64,000 bases of DNA from Halomontanus rarus. Lineage in GTDB: Archaea > Halobacteriota > Halobacteria > Halobacteriales > Natrialbaceae. Below, piece by piece: positions 53,083 through 62,204 of this stretch. The notes under the pieces are model-generated. The model had not been told where the DNA came from and searched no databases. It saw only the letters and a list, made by a program, of their open reading frames with translations. The stretch spans positions 3,782,001 to 3,846,000 of the forward strand of contig NZ_CP071597.1 of the NCBI RefSeq assembly GCF_017357405.1, read 5' to 3'. Numbering within the stretch: position 1 is the first letter of the stretch; each line of letters starts with the position of its first letter. The position numbers and the translations under genes are program-made.

Positions 53083-54602
53083 TTGGTCGTGACGCATTCG
53101 TCTCCGACGATCGAACCGTAGAACTTCTCGACACCACGCTCCGCGACGGCGAACAGGCCCCCGGGGTCTCGCTCTCGCCCGACGAGAAGGTCGAGATCGC
53201 CCAGGCCTTAGAACGCGCCGGCGTCTCCGTCATCGAGGCCGGCAGCGCCTGCACCGGCGCCGGCGAGCGCCAGGCGATCTCCCGGGTAACCGACCTCGAC
53301 CTCGACGCCCGCGTGACGAGTTTCTGTCGCGGGATCGAGTCAGACATCGACCTCGCCCTCGAGTGCGACGTCGACGGCATCCACCTCGTCGTCCCGGCGA
53401 GCGACCGCCACGTCGAGAGCAAGGTCGGCAGCACCCGCGCGGAGATCCGCGAGAAGACCGCCAATCTCGTCGAGTACGCGAAAGGCGAGGACCTCTGGGT
53501 CGAGGTCATCGGCGAGGACGGCTCCCGCGCCGACCTCGACTACCTCGAAGAACTCATGGGAACCGCACTCGAGGCCGGCGCCGACCGCGTCTGTTTCGCG
53601 GACACCGTCGGCCACACCGGTCCCGAACACACCTACGAAGCCGTCTCCCGATTAGCGGAGCTCGGCCCCGTCAGCGCCCACACCCACGACGACCTCGGCC
53701 TCGGCGTCACGAACGCCCTCGCCGCGATTTCGGCGGGTGCCGACCTCGTCCACTGCACCGTCAACGGGCTGGGCGAACGCGCCGGCAACGTCGCCTTAGA
53801 GGAGGTCGCGATCGCCCTCTCGCACGTTTACGACGTCGAGACGGTCGAACTGGATCAGCTGTACGACCTCGCCCAGATCGTCTCGCGGACGACGGGCATC
53901 CAGCTCGCGCCGAACAAGGCCGTCATCGGCGAGAACGCCTTCACCCACGAGAGCGGCATCCACACCGACGGGACGCTCAAGGACGACAAGATGTACGAAC
54001 CCTACGCGCCCGAAACCGTGGGCCGGGAGCGACGACTCGCCCTCGGCAAACACACCGGCCGCGCCGGCGTCCGGGCCGCACTCGAGGAACACGACTTCGC
54101 GGCCACCGACGAGCAGGTCGGCGAGATCGCGAACCGCGTGACGGAACTGGGCGACCGCGGTCGTCGGGTCACCGACGCCGACCTCCTCGCCGTGGCAGAG
54201 GACGTCACCGGCGACGACCACGAGCGAACGGTCGAGTTACTGGATCTCAACGCGACCAGCGGCGGGCCCGTGCCGACGGCGAGCGTCCGACTGGACGTCG
54301 CCGGCGAGGAACGCGTCGCGGCCGGGACCGGCTCCGGCCCCGTCGACGCGGCAGTCTCGGCGGTCCGAGAGGCGCTCGGACCGGCCGGCGAGGCCCAACT
54401 CGAGGCCTTCCACGTCGACGCCATCACCGGCGGGACCGACGCCGTCGTCACCGTCGAGGTGACGATGAGCCGCGACGACCGAACAGTGAGCGTCGCCCGG
54501 AGCGAGGCCGACATCACCCGCGCGAGCGTGACCGCGATGGTCGACGCGCTCGACCGACTGTTGACCGACGAGAAGGCGGCGCGAACGCTGGCCGACGACT
54601 GA
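53079..54602 (+). CDS. leuA: 2-Isopropylmalate synthase / citramalate synthase family (leuA-like)
   Basis: 507 aa from the ATG at 53079. The start VELLDTTLRDGEQAPGVSLS carries the metal and substrate motif; CFADTVGHTGPEHTYEAVSR, SAHTHDDLGLGVTNALAAIS and CTVNGLGERAGNVALEEVAI are further synthase blocks; the C-terminus is the LeuA regulatory domain (DLNATSGGPVPTASVRLDVA, DAITGGTDAVVTVEVTMSRD). It condenses acetyl-CoA with a 2-oxoacid at the head of leucine (or isoleucine) synthesis. The leucine-rich leader just upstream supports the leucine role; citramalate synthase remains possible. It stands alone, without leuBCD. Confidence 0.9.
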   Translation: MIGRDAFVSDDRTVELLDTTLRDGEQAPGVSLSPDEKVEIAQALERAGVSVIEAGSACTGAGERQAISRVTDLDLDARVTSFCRGIESDIDLALECDVDGIHLVVPASDRHVESKVGSTRAEIREKTANLVEYAKGEDLWVEVIGEDGSRADLDYLEELMGTALEAGADRVCFADTVGHTGPEHTYEAVSRLAELGPVSAHTHDDLGLGVTNALAAISAGADLVHCTVNGLGERAGNVALEEVAIALSHVYDVETVELDQLYDLAQIVSRTTGIQLAPNKAVIGENAFTHESGIHTDGTLKDDKMYEPYAPETVGRERRLALGKHTGRAGVRAALEEHDFAATDEQVGEIANRVTELGDRGRRVTDADLLAVAEDVTGDDHERTVELLDLNATSGGPVPTASVRLDVAGEERVAAGTGSGPVDAAVSAVREALGPAGEAQLEAFHVDAITGGTDAVVTVEVTMSRDDRTVSVARSEADITRASVTAMVDALDRLLTDEKAARTLADD

Positions 54603-54649
54603 CGACTCCGGTCGTCGGCTTCTTCCGGCGATGGACGTGAACCGACGGT

Positions 54650-54847
54650 TCAGTGAAACACGTTTCCGCTGATCAGTCCCTTCGGATCCAGCAGATACAC
54701 CGCCGCCAAAAAGAGCGCGACGGCGACGACGAACAGTCGGGCGAACTGGTCCAGCGTCGACGGCAGCGCCGGCTCGAGGGTGAGCGCCATCACGCCGGCG
54801 ACGGCGGTCCAGAGACAGGCGACGACGAGCCGCTGGCGAAACTCCAT
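54650..54847 (-). CDS. Small membrane protein
   Basis: 65 aa from the ATG at 54847. Two hydrophobic segments (LVVACLWTAVAGVMALTLEP, QFARLFVVAVALFLAAVYLL) and a short tail (DPKGLISGNVFH). Convergent with leuA. Role unknown. Confidence 0.65.
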   Translation of the reverse strand: MEFRQRLVVACLWTAVAGVMALTLEPALPSTLDQFARLFVVAVALFLAAVYLLDPKGLISGNVFH

Positions 54848-54987
54848 ACCCGTTTCTTCGCAGCGACCGGCATGAATGCGACGAGTTCGTCCGACTGTAC
54901 GTCGCCGCGTCGAGCGACGAGCCGCCGAGAACAATGTCAGAACACGAACAGTGAAGCTTAATGTGGTCTGGCCAACAACTACCGCGT

Positions 54988-55266
54988 ATGACAAACTGGC
55001 TTCGAGTGGGCGGCATGGCAGTACTGGCCATTATCGGCCTCTGGATCGCCCTCGAGATCGTGTCCATCGTCTTCGGGATCGTCACGTGGCTCGTCTCGAC
55101 GGTCCTGACGCTTGCCGTCCTCGCACTCCTGTTGTACCTCGTGTACATCGCGTTCACGAAACTCCGCGGTGGATCCGGGCCACGATCGCGCTCGCGCTCG
55201 CGCACCGGTTCGTCGCGATCGAGTTCGAGTTCGGACAGCCGCGAGAAAGAACGTATCTTCGAGTGA
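54988..55266 (+). CDS. Small membrane protein with Arg/Ser tail
   Basis: 92 aa from the ATG at 54988. Two hydrophobic helices (MAVLAIIGLWIALEIVSIVF and LVSTVLTLAVLALLLYLVYI), then a basic Ser/Arg tail (RSRSRSRTGSSRSSSSS) that faces the cytoplasm or binds lipid headgroups. Found as a family in haloarchaea. Function unknown. Confidence 0.68.
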   Translation: MTNWLRVGGMAVLAIIGLWIALEIVSIVFGIVTWLVSTVLTLAVLALLLYLVYIAFTKLRGGSGPRSRSRSRTGSSRSSSSSDSREKERIFE

Positions 55267-55543
55267 GTGGCCCACTGATTTCGGGACAGTTCCGACGAGG
55301 AACGACCGGTTTCGCCTCGTCGATATCGACCGGTGAGCGCCAGTCGCGGATCCGTTCTGCCGCGAGTTCGAGTGTGACGTGAGCCCGGGTCCGTCGCTCG
55401 TCGCTCCGTGTCGGTCGTCACTCGGCGGTGTCGGTTTCAGTCCACCCATCGCGCCGGGGGCTCGTCGTCTTTCGTTTGCCGGATTTCACTTCCGAGCGAT
55501 AACCGAACCGAACCGCACCGCTCGCGATTTTGTCGTCACAAAA

Positions 55544-55628
55544 CGCCGAGAGGGAGATTTGAACTCCCGAGTCCGTGAGGACAGTAGATTTCGAATCTAC
55601 CGCCTTGGCCGGGCTAGGCTATCTCGGC
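55544..55628 (-). tRNA. tRNA-Ser, anticodon CGA
   Basis: 85 nt on the minus strand: acceptor GCCGAGA/TCTCGGC, D arm, anticodon stem GTAGA/TCTAC with loop TTCGAAA (anticodon CGA at 55591-55593), a long variable arm (class II) and T arm with GGGAG.TTCAAAT.CTCCC. The discriminator is G. CCA is not encoded. This long variable arm and anticodon give serine (UCG). TATA-like CATAAAG at 55654-55660 is 29 nt upstream. Confidence 0.93.
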
Positions 55629-55653
55629 TCGTTTCACCGTTACTCGCAATCGA

Positions 55654-55660
55654 CTTTATG
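55654..55660 (-). promoter_or_regulatory. TATA-like box of tRNA-Ser
   Basis: CATAAAG on the minus strand, preceded by a BRE-like CGAAACC, 29 nt upstream of the tRNA 5' end. Confidence 0.6.
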
Positions 55661-55782
55661 GGTTTCGATTCCGCGACTCGTTCGCGAACCCATAGCAAGG
55701 ACGGAGTCGAGGAAGAACGGTCGCTCGAGACGACGAGAGCCCCACCGTTGTATGCGAATCCACCGCAATTGCTATTAGATAC

Positions 55783-55807
55783 CACACAATCGATAAGACA
55801 TTGTGTG
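55783..55807. promoter_or_regulatory. Inverted repeat over the kinase start codon
   Basis: CACACAAT-(9 nt)-ATTGTGTG, perfect 8-bp arms; the right arm covers the GTG start of the PAS kinase. A second palindrome GCAATTGC lies at 55765-55772, next to the TATA-like CTATTAGATA (55772-55781). Either an operator or an RNA hairpin over the start. Confidence 0.5.
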
Positions 55808-57635
55808 TTCGAACGATCATTACGTTCTTCAATTCGGGGGCGATTCGGAGGGGGAACTCGCGACCGCACTCGAGGCGGCCGGACTCGAGGTACGCGAGAC
55901 GTCGGATCTCGGTACGGTCGGCGAGATCGCCTCCGAGAGGGCGGTCGAGTGCGTCGTTTGTGCGCCGGACGTTCGGATCCGAACCGAACGGGAACTTCGC
56001 GAGGTGCTCTCGGACGACCGCGACCACGATCACGAGCACGAGCACGAGCACGAACACGCTCACGGATCACCCCCCGTGATTAGACCGCCGACGGACGCCG
56101 ACGAGGACGAACTGGTCGAGACGGTCGTCGCCGCGTCCGACCGAGCCCGGCGTTTCCGCGACCGCTCCCGTCTCCTCGAGCGGAGTCCGGTCGGGCAGTG
56201 TCTGGTCAAAAACGGTCGGATCGCGGAGGCGAATCCGACGCTGGTAGAGATGGCAGACCGGGATCGAGGTGCCCTCGAGGGAACGTCGGTCGCGGAACTC
56301 GGGCGCGACGTCGACGACGGCGACCGGATCGACGAGTGGATCGAGACCGCCGTCGCGGGCGAGCAAACGGGCGGTCGGTTCGAAATGTCGACCGCGGTCG
56401 GCGAACGCCTGATCGTCGACTCCCGGTGGACCGCCGCCAACAGCGGTGACGCGGTGGTCGGAACCCTCCTCACGGCCACCGACCGCGTCGAGCCCACCGC
56501 CGAATACGAACGCGAGAGCGAGATGCTCAGATCGCTCCTCGAGAACGTCCCGATGTCGATCTACTTCAAAGACTGCCGGAGTCGACACGAGCGGGTCAGC
56601 CATCACATGCTCTGCTCGGACCCCGACAGCTTCATCACCAACCAGGAGGGGAAGGCCCACGCCCACCCCGATGACATCGTCGGCAAGACCGACTTCGACC
56701 TCTACGCGCCGTCGTTCGCCGAGGAGGCCGTCGCCGACGACCGCCGTATTATGGCGAACGAATCACCCGTCGTCGGCGACATCGCGAAGTCGACGACCAA
56801 CCTGGGTGAAACGATCTACACGTCGACGACGAAAGCACCCCGCTACGACGACGACGGCAACGTCATCGGGCTCGTCGGCGTCACGATGGACGTCACCGCC
56901 CGCGAGAGCCACAAACACGAACTGGAGCGCCAGAACGAACGGCTCAACGAGTTTACGGAAGTGCTCACGCACGATCTCCGGAGCCCGCTCATGGTCGCGG
57001 AGGGACACCTCAGCCTCCTCGAAGCGGACGCGACAGCCGACGACGTTCACACCCACGTCGACAAGTGCTCGAACGCACTCGATCGGATGGAGCAACTCAT
57101 CGAGGAGATCCGAACGTTCGTCCTCGACGGTCGACTCGTCGACTCACCGGACGCTGTCGATCTCGATCGGGTTGCCACGACGGCCTGGGAGTGTGTCGAC
57201 ACCGCCGCCGCAACGCTCGAGGTCGAATCCGATCTGACGATTCGAGCCGACGAGGATCGACTCCGGCGCGTCTTCGAAAATCTCTACCGGAACAGTCTCG
57301 AGCACGGACGCGAATACGGGTCCGAAAGCGGTCGTCCGGACGGGGACGACGAGAACGTGACCATCAGCGTCGGACGGCTCGACGACGGTTTCTTCGTCGC
57401 GGACGACGGTCCCGGTATTCCGGCGGACCAGCGCGATCGAGTGTTCGACCGCGGATTTACCACCGGCGACGACTCGACCGGGTTCGGTCTCGCGATCGTC
57501 GCCAACATCGCCGACGCTCACGACTGGACGGTCTCCGTCGGTGATGGCGTCGCTGGCGGCGCGCGTTTCGAGTTCACGGACGTCGTCAGAACCGACGACG
57601 CGGACACCGTCGAAAAACGCCCTCACGGGGAGTGA
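55803..57635 (+). CDS. PAS-domain histidine kinase
   Basis: 610 aa with a GTG start at 55803. An N-terminal receiver-like unit (VLQFGGDSEGELATALEAAG), a His/Glu repeat (DHDHEHEHEHEHAHG) near residue 75, two PAS-like domains (ERSPVGQCLVKNGRIAEANP; SLLENVPMSIYFKDCRSRHE), then HisKA (EFTEVLTHDLRSPLMVAEGH, phospho-His near 390) and HATPase (NLYRNSLEHG, DDGPGIPADQRDRVFDRGFT, GFGLAIVANIADAHDWTVSV). A soluble sensor kinase. The start overlaps an inverted repeat. No response regulator is adjacent. Confidence 0.92.
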   Translation: MCSNDHYVLQFGGDSEGELATALEAAGLEVRETSDLGTVGEIASERAVECVVCAPDVRIRTERELREVLSDDRDHDHEHEHEHEHAHGSPPVIRPPTDADEDELVETVVAASDRARRFRDRSRLLERSPVGQCLVKNGRIAEANPTLVEMADRDRGALEGTSVAELGRDVDDGDRIDEWIETAVAGEQTGGRFEMSTAVGERLIVDSRWTAANSGDAVVGTLLTATDRVEPTAEYERESEMLRSLLENVPMSIYFKDCRSRHERVSHHMLCSDPDSFITNQEGKAHAHPDDIVGKTDFDLYAPSFAEEAVADDRRIMANESPVVGDIAKSTTNLGETIYTSTTKAPRYDDDGNVIGLVGVTMDVTARESHKHELERQNERLNEFTEVLTHDLRSPLMVAEGHLSLLEADATADDVHTHVDKCSNALDRMEQLIEEIRTFVLDGRLVDSPDAVDLDRVATTAWECVDTAAATLEVESDLTIRADEDRLRRVFENLYRNSLEHGREYGSESGRPDGDDENVTISVGRLDDGFFVADDGPGIPADQRDRVFDRGFTTGDDSTGFGLAIVANIADAHDWTVSVGDGVAGGARFEFTDVVRTDDADTVEKRPHGE

Positions 57636-57756
57636 CGGGCCGTCTCCGGTGAACGGTCGCTGAACGCGGGTCGAACCGGACGGGAGGCGGTGAGCGAGAG
57701 CGGTGATCGAGCACACTTACCGCAACGGCTACAATCCCTCGGACGACTCATGTCAT

Positions 57757-58707
57757 ATGGACGTTACTCAGGCGAGTGCGGAATGCGAAACCGTCCTCGA
57801 CGAAATCGGTAGTGCCGTCATCTGTGAGCGTGACTTCCTCGAGACGGTCCTCTTGGGAGTGGTCGGCCGCGGCCACGTTCTCCTCGAGGACGTCCCCGGG
57901 ACCGGAAAGACGCTCACCGCACGCAGCGTCGCCACCGCCCTCGGTCTCTCGTTCTCGCGGATCCAGTTTACGCCCGACCTGCTGCCTTCCGACGTGACCG
58001 GCACGCACGTGTTCAACGAGCAAGAGCGGCAGTTCGAGTTCAACGAGGGACCGATCTTCGCGAACATCGTGTTGGCCGACGAGATCAACCGCGCGCCGCC
58101 GAAGACCCAGGCCGCGCTGCTGGAAGCGATGGAAGAGGGGCAGGTGACAGTCGACGGCGAGACCCGCCAGCTACCCCAGCCGTTCTTCGTCATCGCGACC
58201 CAGAACCCCGTCGAGCAGGAGGGGACCTTCCCGCTGCCGGAAGCGCAGGTCGACCGCTTCCTCGTCAAGACCTCGATGGGCTACCCCGACGAGGCTGGCG
58301 AGATCGAACTGATCCACCGCCGGCGCGCTCGCGACGAGATGAGCCCCTCCGTCGACACCGTCTTCGAACCCGAACACGTCGTCCAGCTTCGTTCGGTCCC
58401 GGAGACGGTTCGGATGGACGACGACCTCGTCGAGTACGTCGTCACGCTCGCGCGCAAGACACGCGCCGACGGCCGAATCGAGGTCGGCGTCTCCCCGCGC
58501 GGGACCCAGCGTCTGTTCGAGGCCGCACGCGCCTACGCCACCATCGTCGGCCGAGAGTACGTCACGCCCGACGACATCAAGCGCGTCGCCCACCCGGTGA
58601 TGGCCCACCGGCTCGTCCTCACCCCAGACGCGACCGTCAACAGCGTCTCGAAGTCACAGATCGTCGACACCGTTCTCGAGTCCGTTCCGGTGCCGACGGT
58701 CGACTGA
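57757..58707 (+). CDS. MoxR-family AAA+ ATPase
   Basis: 316 aa from the ATG at 57757. Walker A LLEDVPGTGKTLTARSVATA, Walker B FANIVLADEINRAPPKTQAA, sensor FFVIATQNPVEQEGTFPLPE, arginine finger region QVDRFLVK and the C-terminal lid (IEVGVSPRGTQRLFEAARAY). MoxR proteins act as chaperones that load metals or assemble complexes, and normally sit beside DUF58 and transglutaminase or VWA genes. None is adjacent here, so partners must be elsewhere. Confidence 0.92.
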   Translation: MDVTQASAECETVLDEIGSAVICERDFLETVLLGVVGRGHVLLEDVPGTGKTLTARSVATALGLSFSRIQFTPDLLPSDVTGTHVFNEQERQFEFNEGPIFANIVLADEINRAPPKTQAALLEAMEEGQVTVDGETRQLPQPFFVIATQNPVEQEGTFPLPEAQVDRFLVKTSMGYPDEAGEIELIHRRRARDEMSPSVDTVFEPEHVVQLRSVPETVRMDDDLVEYVVTLARKTRADGRIEVGVSPRGTQRLFEAARAYATIVGREYVTPDDIKRVAHPVMAHRLVLTPDATVNSVSKSQIVDTVLESVPVPTVD

Positions 58708-58922
58708 AGGCTGGTGTGACGACGGTGCGCAAGCGATTCACGAACTCTCTCGGCCGTCCAGATCGACGATTCCAATTCCAGTTCGACCGATGGCGACACC
58801 GAAGTCGGCGCTGCGATGCGAACTGACGGACGACAGATCCGGACCGTTCACCAGCTGTTTCTTTCCCACTCGCTCCAGACCGGATCATTATCACTGCAGA
58901 ACTCGAGCGCAGATCAGAACCG

Positions 58923-58928
58923 AAAAAA
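58923..58928 (-). terminator. T-tract after ppc
   Basis: Six T on the minus strand, about 35 nt beyond the ppc stop, in the convergent gap to moxR. Confidence 0.4.
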
Positions 58929-58962
58929 TCCGAATCGCAGACTCGCCGGCGCTACCGTTCTC

Positions 58963-61653
58963 TCACCCGGTATTCTTCATCCCGGCGGCGATCCCTTTGA
59001 CCGTCAGTCGAAGCGTTCGTTCCTCGACTTCGGTCCGGTGGGTACGGTCGAGCAGGTGCGTCTGCAGCAGGTTCAGTGGGTCGACGTACGGATTCCGCCG
59101 CTCTAAGTTCTCACCTAGCCAGTCGCGGGTGTGGAGGTCGTCGCGCTGGCCGATCGACGTCACCAGTTCGGCGGTTCGCTCGTACTCGTCGGTGAGACGC
59201 GGGAAGAACTTCTCGCGGAGGTCTTCGTCGGCGAGGTCGGCGTACTCCTCGGCGATCTCGAGTTCGGTTCGGGACAGCGAGAGCGCCGCGTTGTCCAGGG
59301 TCGTCTGGAAGAACGCCCACTCGTCGTACATCTCCTGGAGGGTCTCGACGTCGCCGCCGTCCTCGAGGTAGGCGTCGATGCCGGCGGCGATGGCGTACCA
59401 GCCGGGCAGGATACACCGCGACTGGGTCCACGAGAAGACCCACGGAATCGCCCGCAGGTCCTCGACGGTGCGCTCGCCGGACCGCGAGGCGGGCCGGGAG
59501 CCCAGATCGAGGTCCTCGATGACGGTGATCGGCGTCGCCTGCTCGAAGTAGCGGACGAAGCCCTCGCTGTCGAGCAGGTCGCGGTACTCCTGACGGGCGG
59601 CGTCGGCCATCGTGTCCATGGCGTCGGTCCACTCGTCGGGAACCTCCTCGGTCGGCTGTTCGATGGCCTGGGAGCGAGCGCGAAGCTGCGCGTTGAGCAT
59701 CTGCTCGATGTTGCGCTCGGCGATGCGCGGATTGCCGTACTTTTCGGCGATCGCCTCCCCCTGTTCGGTGAACTTGACCTGACCGGTGATCGTGCTGTTG
59801 GGCAGCGCCAGCAGCGCCTCGCCCATCGGGCCCCCGCCGCGGGAGATCGAGCCCCCGCGGCCGTGGAACAGCCGCATCGTCACGTCGTAGTCGTCGCAGA
59901 TCTCCGCGAGCTGAACCTGGTTCTTGTACAGCGACCAGTTCGCCGCGAGGAAGCCGTTCTCCTTGTTCGAGTCCGAGTACCCCAGCATGATCTCCTGGGT
60001 CTTCCCGCGGGCCGCGAGCGCCTGACTGTAGGCTTCGTTCTCGTAGAGCGTGCCCATGATCCGACGGGCGCCGGAGAGGGCGTACTCGGTCTCGAGCAGT
60101 GGGACGACGTCGATCCCGCAGTGTTCGGGGAGGGAGACGATACCGGCCTGATCGGCCAGGAAGAGGACCTCGAGGACGTGACTCGGTTCGTCGGTCATCG
60201 AGATGCAGTAGGTGTCGATGGCCTCGACGCCGTACTCGTCCTGCCAGCCCGCGAGGCTGTCGAACAGCGTCAGGACGCGCGTGGACTCCTCGGAGAGTTC
60301 CTCGGTGTCCGAGAGATCGATCACCTGTTCGTCTTGCAAGACGGCGTCGGTGAGCAACTCGACGCGTTCGTCCTCGTCCAGCGAGTCGTAGTCGATGCCG
60401 TCGCGCGCCAGCGCCTCGCTGATCGCGTCGGTGTGTTTCTGGCGGTGATCGCGCAGATCGAGGCTGGCCAGCGAGAAGCCGAACGTGGCGACCTGTCGGC
60501 GCAGCGGATCGACGTGCGCCTCGACGACGGACGCTCCGTCGTTGTTGCGCAGGCTGGTCGCGATGACGTCCAGATCCTCGTGGAGTTCCTCCGCGCTGTC
60601 GTAGCCGCCGGGTCGGACGTCGCCGACCCGCTGGAGGCGTTCGCGCATGAACTTGAGCTTCTGGCGGTAGGGTTCGCCGGGATACCGCTCCTCGGCGGTT
60701 CGGGCGCTTCCCGGCAGCAGTTCGCGGTCCTCCTCGAGCGAGGCTTCGAACTCCGAACCGGCGTCGATCCGACTGCCGTCCTGACTGAGGACGCCCGAGA
60801 GCCGTTTGAGCTGTTCGCGGTAGCGCTCGAGGACGACGTCGCGCTGGCGCTCTAAGGTGTTGGCCGTCACGTCGGGCGTGACGAACGGGTTGCCGTCACG
60901 GTCGCTGCCGGCCCACGAGCGGAACTCGAACAGCTTGGGGACGTCCAGCGTGGACTCGAGTTCGTCGTCGAGGGCGTCGGCGAGTTCGTCGTACACTTCG
61001 CCGACGACGTCGAAGAGGGTGTTCTCGAGATACCACTGGACGTTTCGGGCCTCGTCTTCGGGTTCCGGCTGGCGTTTGCGGACCTGCGGGGTCTGCCAAA
61101 GGCTCGTGACCTCCGCGTCCAGGTCGCGCCAGACCTGATCGGACTCCTTGTCGGTCAACAGGCGCTCGTCGAGGGTCTCGAGGTGGTTCGACACCGAGCG
61201 GAGCTTCGCCTTGACGGTCTTTCGACGAGCCTCGGTCGGATGCGCCGTGAACGTCGGTTCGATGAGCACGTCGTCGAGGATCTCCTCGACGGTGTCGATA
61301 TCGGCTTCGGCGAGCTCCTCGGCGGCCGACTCGAGGCTGTCGTCGAGAGTCCCGTCCTGGGAGTCCTGGCGGATCGATCGGACGCGCTCGCGCTCTTCGG
61401 CGAGGTTGATGAGTTCGAAGTACGTCGTGAACGCGCGTGCAACGGTTCGCTGGAGGTGCGGCGAGAGCCCCTCGAGTTCGTTCGACAGCGGCGTTCGCGA
61501 CTCGATGTCGCCCGCTCGGTAGTCGATCGCAGCCGTTCGACAGGACTCGACGGTTTCGAACGCCCGTCGAGAGGTTTGTGCTTCCAGTACGTCTCCGAGA
61601 AGTGCCCCGAGTTCGCGGACGTCTTGGCGCACCTCCCTGTTGTGCAGTTGCAT
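58963..61653 (-). CDS. ppc: Phosphoenolpyruvate carboxylase, bacterial type
   Basis: 896 aa. The catalytic His motif IEPTFTAHPTEARRKTVKAK lies near residue 135-150, the PEP site GYSDSNKENGFLAANWSLYK and FHGRGGSISRGGGPMGEALL (Arg loop) near 570-620, and the C-terminus ends GIAAGMKNTG, the usual PEPC end. It makes oxaloacetate from PEP and bicarbonate, refilling the citric acid cycle. TATA-like GCTTTTTGG is 28 nt upstream of the ATG at 61653. Confidence 0.96.
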   Translation of the reverse strand: MQLHNREVRQDVRELGALLGDVLEAQTSRRAFETVESCRTAAIDYRAGDIESRTPLSNELEGLSPHLQRTVARAFTTYFELINLAEERERVRSIRQDSQDGTLDDSLESAAEELAEADIDTVEEILDDVLIEPTFTAHPTEARRKTVKAKLRSVSNHLETLDERLLTDKESDQVWRDLDAEVTSLWQTPQVRKRQPEPEDEARNVQWYLENTLFDVVGEVYDELADALDDELESTLDVPKLFEFRSWAGSDRDGNPFVTPDVTANTLERQRDVVLERYREQLKRLSGVLSQDGSRIDAGSEFEASLEEDRELLPGSARTAEERYPGEPYRQKLKFMRERLQRVGDVRPGGYDSAEELHEDLDVIATSLRNNDGASVVEAHVDPLRRQVATFGFSLASLDLRDHRQKHTDAISEALARDGIDYDSLDEDERVELLTDAVLQDEQVIDLSDTEELSEESTRVLTLFDSLAGWQDEYGVEAIDTYCISMTDEPSHVLEVLFLADQAGIVSLPEHCGIDVVPLLETEYALSGARRIMGTLYENEAYSQALAARGKTQEIMLGYSDSNKENGFLAANWSLYKNQVQLAEICDDYDVTMRLFHGRGGSISRGGGPMGEALLALPNSTITGQVKFTEQGEAIAEKYGNPRIAERNIEQMLNAQLRARSQAIEQPTEEVPDEWTDAMDTMADAARQEYRDLLDSEGFVRYFEQATPITVIEDLDLGSRPASRSGERTVEDLRAIPWVFSWTQSRCILPGWYAIAAGIDAYLEDGGDVETLQEMYDEWAFFQTTLDNAALSLSRTELEIAEEYADLADEDLREKFFPRLTDEYERTAELVTSIGQRDDLHTRDWLGENLERRNPYVDPLNLLQTHLLDRTHRTEVEERTLRLTVKGIAAGMKNTG

Positions 61654-61676
61654 ATCTGGTAGCTACGCGCCCCAAT

Positions 61677-61685
61677 CCAAAAAGC
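61677..61685 (-). promoter_or_regulatory. TATA-like box of ppc
   Basis: GCTTTTTGG on the minus strand, centred 28 nt before the ppc ATG. Confidence 0.5.
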
Positions 61686-61775
61686 CCCGTACATTACGAA
61701 TGTTTGCCGCGCTCATTGTTTTCCGTGAAGGATTTGTTGGAGAGAGGTAAGTGAGGGAGATAAAGTGTCGAATCG

Positions 61776-62105
61776 TCAATTGTACTCCCGCCAGCGGGCC
61801 CCACACTCCGTACACTTGAAAAACCGCGTTGGTGCCTCGTCGGCCGCGCCGGTTTGCTTGATCGTGTACCACGCTTCCGTGTTCCCGCACTTGTCACACC
61901 GAACGTCGGTCGATTTCGGTTTCCCCTCGAAGTTCGCCTCCTCGCTGGATTCGATGACGTCGTCGAACGTCTGTTCGTCGGTCGTGACGAACTCGGCTTC
62001 GCGCTCGCGATCGCGTTCGCTCGCAGCCCCACAGTCCGCGTTCGTACAGACCATGCGATCGCCGTCGGCTTTCATCATCGAACCGCATTCGTCGCAAAAC
62101 TGCAT
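61776..62105 (-). CDS. tfs: Transcription factor S (TFS, RNA polymerase cleavage factor)
   Basis: 109 aa. N-terminal zinc ribbon FCDECGSMMKADGDRMVC plus NADCG, a linker, then the C-terminal ribbon VRCDKCGNTEAWYTIKQTGA and FFKCTECGARWREYN. In TFIIS-type proteins the two acidic tip residues of this domain enter the polymerase; here the tip reads A-A-D-E-A, with D and E adjacent as required. It rescues stalled archaeal RNA polymerase by transcript cleavage. TATA-like GGTACTTTTC is 30 nt upstream. Confidence 0.95.
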   Translation of the reverse strand: MQFCDECGSMMKADGDRMVCTNADCGAASERDREREAEFVTTDEQTFDDVIESSEEANFEGKPKSTDVRCDKCGNTEAWYTIKQTGAADEAPTRFFKCTECGARWREYN

Positions 62106-62204
62106 ACAGCGACTCTACGTAGTCAGTCCTGAAAAGTACCCGGCTGACGGGAGACGAGTGGCGACCGACAACTGCAGCGGATCAGCGGACCCCGCTACTC
62201 CCTA

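Noticed and set aside
59131..60855. 574-codon plus-strand ORF over ppc
   Set aside because: Antisense to a clear PEP carboxylase; no motif of its own.
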